Shown here one piece after another: positions 1 through 6,636 of a stretch of DNA of 37,052 nucleotides. Numbering within the stretch: the stretch's first letter is position 1; every line of letters starts with the position of its first letter. The notes under the pieces were generated by a model. It was given only the letters and a program-made list of their open reading frames with translations, did not search any database and was not told where the DNA came from. The DNA lies in assembly GCA_040219275.1 (NCBI GenBank), contig JAVJSU010000049.1, forward strand, positions 1 through 37,052, written 5' to 3'. A program made the position numbers and the translations under genes. Source of the stretch: JAVJSU01 sp040219275 (GTDB lineage: Bacteria > Chloroflexota > Anaerolineae > Aggregatilineales > Phototrophicaceae).

Positions 1-173
1 ACTCTTATGCTCTCTTCACTATTTTGGATTGTTCGACGGATTGCCTCTGTCGTTCTGGCGCTACCGTGAAGTACTTGTCCCATAATTCCTCCCTCTGTTT
101 AATGGATACTGTACCACTATACTCTGGGACTATACACCTAGTTTTCTGTCTTATATGCCTTTGTGTTAAACGG

Positions 174-420
174 TTATACAAACTTCTTTTTCAGCACGAA
201 AAATCCTATGACCAATAGGAGCAAGCCAATTCCTGCCGACACGCTGTATGCCCAAAGCGGTGTTTCGTCTGTATTCGGCAGTTAGTGAATCGGCAAGGCT
301 GTCGTGCATTCTTCCGTACCTTGATTCGCAGCAGTTACGCAAGCTGTATTTTCGACTGTTGAGCCTTGCAGAAGCGTTGTGAAGATTAGGTTCAAATCCT
401 GTTTTTCTTTTAGTTTGGCC
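174..420 (-). pseudogene. 3' remnant of an LPXTG-like anchored surface protein
   Basis: Read leftward, this stretch encodes the end of a wall- or membrane-anchored surface protein. The part at about 420-285 resembles the last strand of a DUF11-type repeat (GSTVENTACVTAANQG). It is followed at 281-177 by LPNTDE, a hydrophobic helix (GIGLLLLVIGFFVL) and a KKK tail before the stop at 174-176. That order is the classic sorting signal. An in-frame TAA at 282-284 separates the repeat from the LPNTD motif, and another stop lies at about 421, so the protein cannot be made as a whole. It is a gene relic or carries sequencing errors. No start was found. The family match is from recognition by eye. Confidence 0.55.
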
Positions 421-532
421 TATCTCGTTCCCATTTCCGAATACATCTGATTATGTTTAAGACATTCGGCGATCTGAAGTCGTCTTCTTGACAAAAAACA
501 TCATATTCCACATAACATTTCATTTATTGTAA

Positions 533-614
533 CCTGATTTTGAATGGTCAGTATGGTCAGTTGTGAGCAGAATGGTCAGTTTTTCAGGCAAACTTTCGCA
601 AATTGTTTGACAAT
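533..614 (+). repeat. Control repeat, copy 1 (ATGGTCAGT units)
   Basis: Bases 551-614 match 1751-1814 with six differences, exactly 1200 bp apart. The copy begins with CCTGATTTT and holds three ATGGTCAG(T) units; copy 2 has two, so one unit of about 9 bp has been gained or lost here. It ends in TTTGACA (606-612), a possible -35 element, about 120 bp before the HEAT-like gene. A further TTGACA at 488-493 with CATAAC 17 bp downstream could be a second promoter. The rest of 423-732 shows no gene. Confidence 0.6.
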
Positions 615-732
615 GCCTCAACATCAAAGCGATGATTTGCGATCAAATATCGTTCATAGTAAAAATGGGGTAGGTGATTATCGTTCTTCATTTCCATTTT
701 TCATAAATTTTTGTAACAGTTAGGAGTAAGAT

Positions 733-1719
733 ATGAGCGAAATCTTTGACCAATTGATTCATAATACAAAAGGTACGATGAAACAAGTCAATGAACAACC
801 TGATGGTGGAAGATCCATTCTTGTAACTGCCTTACAGCATGAAAACACCGCCTATAATCTAGTTATCCTCAAAAATATTTATATGATTACTGATGAGAAC
901 TTGCGAAATGAGATTGCAAACCACGCCAGCAAACTCTTTTATGATGCAAATCAGTCAAGCGAAATACGGATAGGTGCACTTCAAGGTCTTTATAATGTAG
1001 CACCCGATATGATGCCTTATTATAAAGTCGGTTTAAAGGATTCTAATCCTGAAATCCGCATTGCTACATTGCTAAAAATTATTAGTGCTTGTAAAGCCAA
1101 TCGCCCCAAACCTGACGGCGATTCACTGGCACTCATAAAACACACAATGCGCTCTGATGCTGATGAGAATGTTCGTGACCATGCTATCCTCACGATGGCA
1201 GTAATTGAGCGACAAGTCTCTGAATTTCTTACTATTTTTCAAGGGCTTGATACGGTTGCTTCAGCTCTTCGTCTTTCTGCAATTCCAGAATCCAAAGTAC
1301 ATGTGACCAGCCTTCTGAGTCATCTGGATGATGCTATGGCCATTATGGATTGGTATGAAGCGGAACCAGAAAATAAATTTCTGCGCTTAAATCTCAATTC
1401 AACACTGAATCGATTAGTTCGCGCTGCTGGCGAAGATTCAGAAATTGCTAAACGGTATGATAATGTCATTATCTCAGAATGGTTACAAGCTGTGGGTTAT
1501 GACGCGAGCGCCACTTATGAAACTGCTGTCCAAGATGTTACTAATCGGAAGGTTGGTTTTGAAAAAATCGCGGCATGGTTCAATGGGCGTGGAATGACAC
1601 CTCGTATTAAGACTTTCCTCCAGGATTGTTTGACACAATCTGATAGGGATACGCAGGCAATTATTCAAGCGAGTCATGATGAGATGCAGCTTAGAGAGCG
1701 TGAAATGATGAAACGCTAA
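733..1719 (+). CDS. HEAT-repeat-like protein of unknown function
   Basis: This is a 328-residue soluble protein with no signal peptide and no membrane segment. It is almost all alpha-helical. From about residue 30 to 170 it shows degenerate helical pairs of the HEAT/armadillo type, such as SSEIRIGALQGLYNVAPD and NPEIRIATLLKIISA. These usually form a protein-binding solenoid. No catalytic motif is visible. The start is well supported by TTAGGAG 8 bp upstream. It stands alone, behind a 65-bp sequence that recurs before the DUF433 gene, so the two may share control. The family is assigned from the repeat pattern only; a specific function cannot be given. Confidence 0.6.
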   Translation: MSEIFDQLIHNTKGTMKQVNEQPDGGRSILVTALQHENTAYNLVILKNIYMITDENLRNEIANHASKLFYDANQSSEIRIGALQGLYNVAPDMMPYYKVGLKDSNPEIRIATLLKIISACKANRPKPDGDSLALIKHTMRSDADENVRDHAILTMAVIERQVSEFLTIFQGLDTVASALRLSAIPESKVHVTSLLSHLDDAMAIMDWYEAEPENKFLRLNLNSTLNRLVRAAGEDSEIAKRYDNVIISEWLQAVGYDASATYETAVQDVTNRKVGFEKIAAWFNGRGMTPRIKTFLQDCLTQSDRDTQAIIQASHDEMQLREREMMKR

Positions 1720-1741
1720 AATATCGAAATTGCTATCATAG

Positions 1742-1814
1742 CCTGATTTTGTATGGTCAGTTGTGAGCAGAATGGTCAGTTTTTCGGGTAAATTCTCGCA
1801 AATTGCTTGACGAT
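1742..1814 (+). repeat. Control repeat, copy 2 (ATGGTCAGT units)
   Basis: This is the second copy of the sequence at 533-614. It begins with the same CCTGATTTT and holds two ATGGTCAG units separated by TTGTGAGCAGA, then a conserved tail ending in CTTGACG. It lies directly before the promoter of the DUF433 gene. The repeated 9-10 bp units look like binding sites for a regulator, but no regulator can be named. Confidence 0.6.
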
Positions 1815-1836
1815 GAGCTTGTTCGGTAAATAATAC
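1807..1836 (+). promoter_or_regulatory. Promoter of the DUF433 gene
   Basis: TTGACG at 1807-1812 and TAATAC at 1831-1836 are 18 bp apart. The -35 box is inside the conserved end of the control repeat. The gene's ribosome site CAGGAGG (1855-1861) and its ATG at 1867 follow at normal distances. Confidence 0.5.
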
Positions 1837-1866
1837 TACAATGAAAGTAAATCACAGGAGGATATA

Positions 1867-2082
1867 ATGACTGAAACAGTGATTATCAAAGACCCTGACA
1901 TTCTTGATGGAATACCCGTCTTTTGTGGGACGCGAGTTCCGGTGCAGAACCTTATCGATTATCTGGCTACAGGCGAAACGATTGATAGCTTTCTGGATGA
2001 TTTCCCGACTGTCACCCGTCAGCAGGTGATCCAGTTTCTGGAATATGCTGGAGCAGTTGCCGCACATGAAAATTCTGATTGA
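1867..2082 (+). CDS. DUF433 antitoxin-like protein
   Basis: This 71-residue protein matches the DUF433 family across its full length. The hallmarks are DPDILDGIPVFCGTRVPV (residues 10-27), the LIDYLATGETIDSFLDDFP segment and the closing VTRQQVIQFLEYA helix. DUF433 proteins usually act as the DNA-binding antitoxin of a pair whose partner is a DUF5615 (PIN-like) nuclease encoded immediately downstream, with overlapping ends. The start is set by the strong CAGGAGG 5 bp before the ATG. The overlap with a partner is still visible, but the partner breaks off after about ten recognisable residues, so this is probably an orphan antitoxin. Promoter and control repeat lie directly upstream. Confidence 0.8.
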   Translation: MTETVIIKDPDILDGIPVFCGTRVPVQNLIDYLATGETIDSFLDDFPTVTRQQVIQFLEYAGAVAAHENSD

Positions 2083-2143
2083 TGAAGGAATTCCATGCAA
2101 GGTAACGATATTCGCAAAGTCATTACCCGAAAAGCGGTCATAA
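2066..2143 (+). pseudogene. Truncated DUF5615 toxin start
   Basis: An ATG at 2066 overlaps the end of the DUF433 gene by 17 bp and reads MKILIDEGIPCK, which is how DUF5615 PIN-like toxins begin: a short strand followed by the first acidic active-site residue. After that the frame leaves the family and stops at 2141-2143 after 25 codons. The following sequence belongs to another protein family read in a different frame. A deletion that joined the toxin's start to the inside of the next gene explains this best. The protein is too short to be a nuclease. Confidence 0.5.
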
Positions 2144-2898
2144 CCGAATTGTCTGGACGCGGCTTTCATACGCTGGAGCAACTCGCCGCCATGTCAGTTG
2201 AGGATTTGCAATCCATATCAGGCATTGGTGAGAAAACTGCCCCGCGTATTCGTGCTTCTGCGCAGGCATATTTAGAGGATAAGCCCGTATGGTTTGGTAG
2301 CATACCCGAAGCAATTTGCAAGCAGGGTGCTATCCTCGATGTGCGCGTTGATCCCGATACGCTTCCTGAATGGCCATGGGGATTTTGTCTATCGAGTCCA
2401 GCGCAGGAAAAGCATTACGTGATTGATATGCCGGGAATGCCTGTTCCAACGCGCCTGCACCTTCCAGACGGCAGAATGGTCGGCTTAGTGCCACATATTC
2501 ACTACGCATGGGCGCATGTCCGCGATTTAGCATTTGAGTACAAGTGCACGGTCTACTATTGGGGCAAATCTATACTGAAACATCTGAACGAAACTACGCC
2601 ACCTGAAGTACACAAAGACCTTAAGCCGCGCATGGTTGACCTGCATAAAATATTTGTGGATGCCGTTGCGCTCCCCACAAAATCAACCGGGTTAGTCGAT
2701 ACAGCAATCTATTTGGGTTACACAAACTGGCCAAAAGATAACAAGCCTTTCATGTCGCATCTTGCTTATTTGCACTGGTGCAGAGATCAGAATCGCCCCG
2801 ATGCGTTACAAGATGCTTTAGATAGGATGGCACACAATACGGATGCTGTCTCGCGTATCTGGTGGTGGATGACATCGGGCAATGGAGCAGGCAGTTAG
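2095..2898 (+). CDS. HhH / RNase H-like nuclease fragment (TM0106-type)
   Basis: This 267-residue ORF starts with a helix-hairpin-helix region (about residues 24-58, with ISGIGEKTAPRIRASAQAYL). An RNase H-like domain of the RNase_H_2 type follows: strand ILDVRVD at 80-86, YYWG at 154-157, VDLHKIF near 181-187, and a final helix with D250. This order matches the C-terminal half of the TM0106-type RecB-like nucleases, which normally have a PD-(D/E)XK domain in front. That domain is missing, and the usual acidic D-x-E of the first strand reads D-V-R. The ORF begins at the junction with the broken toxin gene, so it is probably a 5'-truncated and inactive remnant, although GAAGGA lies ahead of the ATG by chance or reuse. 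Confidence 0.5.
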   Translation: MQGNDIRKVITRKAVITELSGRGFHTLEQLAAMSVEDLQSISGIGEKTAPRIRASAQAYLEDKPVWFGSIPEAICKQGAILDVRVDPDTLPEWPWGFCLSSPAQEKHYVIDMPGMPVPTRLHLPDGRMVGLVPHIHYAWAHVRDLAFEYKCTVYYWGKSILKHLNETTPPEVHKDLKPRMVDLHKIFVDAVALPTKSTGLVDTAIYLGYTNWPKDNKPFMSHLAYLHWCRDQNRPDALQDALDRMAHNTDAVSRIWWWMTSGNGAGS

Positions 2899-3217
2899 TC
2901 CGTCCACAGTAATTTGATACGTTTCTCGAAGCCACCGCGTTCATCATGGCGTTTTTTCTGGGTGGCGAAGATTGTCTCTTTGTTCAGATCAAACGCCACC
3001 AGAAGAGCATTAATCACTTTATACAAATCAGCAATCTCTTTCACAAGATCACCAGATCACCAGCTTCAGCACTTGCGATTTCATGCGCTTCTTCGATCAG
3101 CTTCACCAGCAACGCTTGACGGTACTCATTCTCATTCATGATTTCTGTGGCACATTGCCGACCATCAGCCGCGATGATTTCAGGAATACGATCACGCACG
3201 ATTTTGTAGTATGTTTT
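2895..3217 (-). pseudogene. MazG/PRA-PH-like pyrophosphohydrolase, frameshifted
   Basis: The minus strand encodes a small nucleotide pyrophosphohydrolase-like protein in two frames. The first part reads TYYKIVRDRIPEIIAADG...EYRQALLVKLIEEAHEIA, and the second KEIADLYKVINALL...KKRHDERGGFEKRIKLLW. The E-E-A-x-E and E-x-A-D motifs would bind magnesium in this family. The frame breaks at 3047-3062, where GATCACCA occurs twice in tandem. Removing one 8-bp copy restores EAGDLVKEIADLY without a gap. The usual initiator (MTYYK) reads KTYYK, so the start codon also seems lost. The 3' end overlaps the end of the convergent nuclease fragment by 4 bp. The gene is probably dead. Confidence 0.6.
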
Positions 3218-3240
3218 GCGTTGATCTTCCCATGCTTGAA

Positions 3241-4221
3241 TTAACCTAAGAAAACTTTCTCAGTGTGCCATTTCAAGGCTTCCACGTCAGGATTATAAAT
3301 TTCCTCGGTTGGCTCAAAGATAGGACGATCACTCAAGGTTGAAAGGTAGCCCGACATATTGCCATCAGCGCTAAGCTGTTCCGAAAGTCGAATCCGGAAA
3401 CGAGTGTTTATTGTTGTCAATCCTACATCAAATGCCCAGTGACACAATCGGCACAAACACAGTCCATTACGTGGATCGTCGTTGTAGCTAACACTCCAAG
3501 GAATAATATGGGCAGCAGTTGCGGCAGTCTTACCTTCGTAAGTAACTAGGCGAACCCCACACAACACGCAACGATGGTCATAGGCTTTTACAATTGCTTT
3601 CCGAAACCCTTGATCACGAACAGGTTGTTCTATTTCATTAATAATATTATTTGTATATATCATTCTTGAACGTGCTTGTTCAAGCAACTTGAGACTGTAT
3701 CTGTGTGCAAAGATGTTTGTATTGGTCTGGTTGAGCAAGACATCCAATAGAGATTTATCGAAATATTGCTCGATAAGCGTTGACCGCAAAATACTTCGTG
3801 TCTCATCCACACAGATTAATTCATACAAGTCGGGGTCGAACCTACCACCTATAACAGTGTCACGAAGTTGGGCAATGCCACCTATTTGACGGATTGAAGC
3901 CAATACGTCTTCTTTACCAGAATGAGGAACAAGATGCCAAAAGCCATCATTCTTCATATGAAAGAAGGGTAGGAACAACCGGGCTGATTTATCAATGGGC
4001 ATTACAAGTTCCCAATAAGAAGCAAACAGATCAGCAAGTTCAGGTGACAGAGGAACAAAATTCGTGGTTAGCTCACCTTGCTCAAATAAATCTAGGGCAG
4101 ACAGCAAAAGGATAGGTTTATGTGGCGCACGATATTGTGTTGATGAAGGATATTTACTTTTCCCTGCATCAGTACGCATTCGATTGACAGATTTTATGTA
4201 GTGTTCAAGTTGACTGTTCAT
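3241..4221 (-). CDS. HNH restriction endonuclease, possible type IV
   Basis: This is a two-part protein. The N-terminal half has the pattern HKPILLLSALDLFEQGEL...LPFFHMKNDGFWHL, which resembles the modified-DNA-binding domains found ahead of HNH nucleases of the ScoMcrA/type IV kind. The C-terminal part is an HNH nuclease with CVLCG, AAHIIPWSVSYNDDPRNGL and CRLCHWAFD; the two cysteine pairs would hold a structural zinc, and the His and Asn residues form the active site. Such enzymes cut foreign or modified DNA. In-frame starts are GTG 4236, ATG 4227 and ATG 4221; ATG 4221 is preferred because GGAA lies 8 bp upstream. No methylase is adjacent, which fits a modification-dependent enzyme. Which modification is read is unknown. 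Confidence 0.75.
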   Translation of the reverse strand: MNSQLEHYIKSVNRMRTDAGKSKYPSSTQYRAPHKPILLLSALDLFEQGELTTNFVPLSPELADLFASYWELVMPIDKSARLFLPFFHMKNDGFWHLVPHSGKEDVLASIRQIGGIAQLRDTVIGGRFDPDLYELICVDETRSILRSTLIEQYFDKSLLDVLLNQTNTNIFAHRYSLKLLEQARSRMIYTNNIINEIEQPVRDQGFRKAIVKAYDHRCVLCGVRLVTYEGKTAATAAHIIPWSVSYNDDPRNGLCLCRLCHWAFDVGLTTINTRFRIRLSEQLSADGNMSGYLSTLSDRPIFEPTEEIYNPDVEALKWHTEKVFLG

Positions 4222-4259
4222 ACCCATCAATTCCACAGCCTAAATTCAAGAAGTTAGCA

Positions 4260-4645
4260 TTGATTAGGTTCGCCTTGCAGCGAACCCCGGTTGTCGCCTC
4301 GCAGTCCCTGCGGACCACAACCCGAACACCCCCGACGCAAATGGTTATCCGTCTGACATAATGGTTGTGCTGCAAGACGCTAGTCTGCAACACGCCATTT
4401 TCAGCGTCTGCGGGTGTCGCCAGCTAAAACGCTGGCACGTCATGCGCCCGTGAGGCTGATGCGCCACGCCTACGTGACGCACCCCAGATCGAACACGGTG
4501 GTTCAATCTGGCGTGTCGGCGTGGTTCACCACACCGACCAAACCCACACACAGCCTAAAATACCACACTATCTGACGACAGGCTGTATGTCATGCGTTTG
4601 ATGTCTTACATGCTCCATCATGCAAGAGAAGCTGTAAGACACAGT
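4260..4645. other. Dense hairpin tract, no gene
   Basis: Between the HNH gene and the next broken gene lie about 600 bp without a supported gene, packed with adjacent hairpins. They are 4267-4286 (7 bp perfect stem), 4289-4322 (GGTTGT/ACAACC with an inner CGCAG/CTGCG), 4367-4393, 4419-4436 (GCCAGC/GCTGGC), 4438-4479 (CGTCA/TGACG enclosing CGTGAGGC/GCCTACG), 4486-4509, 4515-4538 (9 of 10 pairs around TTCA), 4550-4586 and 4603-4640 (GTCTTACA/TGTAAGAC). GC content is higher than on either side. It could be a structured RNA, a non-autonomous element or an old recombination site. No known RNA family was recognised. From 4646 to 4765 nothing further is seen. Confidence 0.45.
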
Positions 4646-4765
4646 AGCCCACAACTATTAGCGACCGTTATAAAGTATAGTGTACTACGGGAAATGGGGC
4701 GACTCCGTAAAGACGGTTGATAATTATTATCCCCTTCGCCATAATCAGAAAAATTTACTTTTTAA

Positions 4766-5585
4766 GCGAAGAATGATCTATTCACGTATCTGCATAAGCC
4801 TGACCAATTTGAAGAACGTCAGCTACTGCTAGCCGCACTGATGTCACGCAACAAAGAAGATTTGGTAGACATCATCATGCTGATGGTCACAGGTTATCCC
4901 CACCTGCAAGACATCGTGGATCATCCAACACCCAAAGAAATCGCTACTGGCATGATTCAGCTTGATACCATTTCATTCTGCCAGGAATTCCGCGATGCAT
5001 TCGGTGGATACGACTACGACCATTACTACGGATCTGGTGATTTCGCGCCAAGCCGGGCTATGAATCATGTGGCAACTTTTGCAGAACGTTTAGCACAGCG
5101 GGACAATTGGCTTAATGCGGCGGCGGTTTATCGCACCATTCTGGAAGAATTTGCTGAACATGGAAGATGGTTACTTTTATCCGCATGATAATCTCTACAC
5201 TAGCCTTTACAATGTTGCCTCAGCATTGGAGCAATATCTTGCACAACCTGCCATTAGCAAGAATGACAACGAATGTCGCGCAATCCTCAATGCTCTTCTT
5301 GGCGTATTTCTCTGGGATATGCATATGGGTGGGTATGGTCTCAGCGATGAGATGCCAGAACTCAGTCTCAAATTTATTCAACGTGTAGATATTGCTTCTA
5401 TTCGGGGACGTGTAAAGGAAGCACGCCGCAAGCAACGCAATTGGGGAGCCGAGTCCTATAATGAATTTCTTGCTGATCTAGATACTTTGGATGAAGCCGA
5501 TTCAGAGATTATCCTTGAACGTCTTCGAGCGCAGGAGATGTATCAGTGGCTCGTGAATTATGAAGAGCTGACATCCTCACAATGA
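4766..5585 (+). pseudogene. Frameshifted, truncated helical protein gene
   Basis: Two overlapping frames together read as one helix-rich protein. The first is open from 4766 and ends its plausible part at AAAVYRTILEEFAEH; the second picks up at DGYFYPHDNLYTSLYNVASALEQYL and runs to 5585. Dropping one base near 5160-5168 joins them. No ATG precedes the first frame (ATG 4841 lies inside a helix that is already open upstream), so the 5' end is missing too. The segment resembles the helical C-terminal part of long SWIM zinc-finger proteins, but this is a weak memory-based match. Treat it as a relic of unknown function. A single-base sequencing error could explain the frameshift but not the missing start. 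Confidence 0.45.
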
Positions 5586-5695
5586 GCGAAAAGGGCATGA
5601 GCTATCGGAAAATCGGCACAGTGATTGGTATTCACTGGGCACGGGTTCAGCAGATTATCAATGCTGATGCGGGCGCTATTAATCAGAAAAAATAA
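5582..5695 (+). CDS. Small helix-turn-helix-like ORF
   Basis: A 37-codon ORF starts at an ATG that overlaps the preceding stop (ATGA). It contains GMSYRKIGTVIGIHWARVQQIINAD, which has the spacing of a helix-turn-helix of the sigma region 4 / small-regulator kind: a first helix, GI at the turn, then a recognition helix. It may be the tail of a lost regulator rather than a functional peptide. No clear ribosome site was seen. Confidence 0.3.
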   Translation: MSEKGMSYRKIGTVIGIHWARVQQIINADAGAINQKK

Positions 5696-5751
5696 CTTTG
5701 TGTTCCCACATATGTTCTCTCTAAAAATGTTGGACGATCGTAGAACTTTTA

Positions 5752-6636
5752 TCATCCAAGGAAATACGATTCCCCTATACCGGAAACAGGTAAATCAATA
5801 GCAAATACATCACCGGCAAAAGGTTGCTGATTCCGTTGCCGCGCACTAAGCCCTGTGGAAGCCGATGTGATATAAAGCGTATTCAGGTGTTTGCCGCCAA
5901 ATGTACAACTTGTTGGACGCTGTACCGGAACCCTTATCTCAGTGTCGACATGTCCATCCGGCGAATAACGGACAACTCGCCAACCATCCCAAATGGCGCA
6001 CCAGATATAGCCATCCCGGTCAACTGTGATTCCATCAGGAGCGCCCATAGATTTAGGCACATTCACAAATATTCGGCGGTTTGCAATATCGCCAGTCGAT
6101 TTGTCAAAATCATAGACATAAATCACCTGTTTGGGGCTATCGACATAATACATCAGGCGATCATCCGGACTCCAACCGATGCCATTCGAAATACCAATGT
6201 GTGATTCCATAATCTGAATAGATTGACTATCTAATCGATAGAGATGATTTTCCGGAAATTTACCGGCGGCTGTACCAAGCCAGAAGCGCCCCTGCCGATC
6301 GACAGCACCATCATTGGAGTGTGCGCCCTCCTGTAGTAACACAGGAAAGTAACGCCATGCCTCGATGTTACCGTCACTATTCGCATAGGCAACCCCGTCA
6401 CTTGTGGCGAGAATCAAGCCGTCTTTCCTTAACCCTATTGCACTTACCATATGGTCAAAATTGATGGTGTCGAATGCGTCAGGCACCAGCGGGCACCAGC
6501 GATGCATTCTGTTCCTGAAAAGGTCAACCCAGTAGAGATAATTGTTTTTGGCATCCCATACCGGTCCCTCGCCCAGATGACAATGCACTGAAACGACATG
6601 GCGTAGCTTTCCTATTGCATCTTTCCTAAGCACCAT
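5752..6636 (-). CDS. SMP-30/gluconolactonase family sugar lactonase
   Basis: This is a six-bladed beta-propeller enzyme of the SMP-30/regucalcin family, which hydrolyses sugar lactones to the acids using one divalent metal. Metal and active-site positions are present: Glu in LGEGPVW near the N terminus, Asn in HSNDGAVD, Asn in ISNGIGWSPD and Asp in APDGITVDRDG. There is no signal peptide, so it acts in the cytosol. A longer reading begins with TTG at 6678, but ATG 6636 puts LGEGPVW at the usual distance from the N terminus and leaves only an 11-bp overlap with the sulfatase. It is the last gene of the leftward LacI-sulfatase-lactonase operon. With the sugar dehydrogenase of the divergent operon it could form an oxidative route. 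The exact lactone is unknown. Confidence 0.85.
   Translation of the reverse strand: MVLRKDAIGKLRHVVSVHCHLGEGPVWDAKNNYLYWVDLFRNRMHRWCPLVPDAFDTINFDHMVSAIGLRKDGLILATSDGVAYANSDGNIEAWRYFPVLLQEGAHSNDGAVDRQGRFWLGTAAGKFPENHLYRLDSQSIQIMESHIGISNGIGWSPDDRLMYYVDSPKQVIYVYDFDKSTGDIANRRIFVNVPKSMGAPDGITVDRDGYIWCAIWDGWRVVRYSPDGHVDTEIRVPVQRPTSCTFGGKHLNTLYITSASTGLSARQRNQQPFAGDVFAIDLPVSGIGESYFLG

Noticed and set aside
4260..4645. CRISPR array or tRNA cluster as explanation of the hairpins
   Set aside because: The stems differ in sequence and spacing, there are no regular repeats with spacers, and no cloverleaf or CCA-type end is visible.
4841..5188. ATG 4841 as a true start of a 115-residue protein
   Set aside because: The frame is already open and helix-like upstream from 4766, and its last residues are read out of frame compared with the continuation at 5170.
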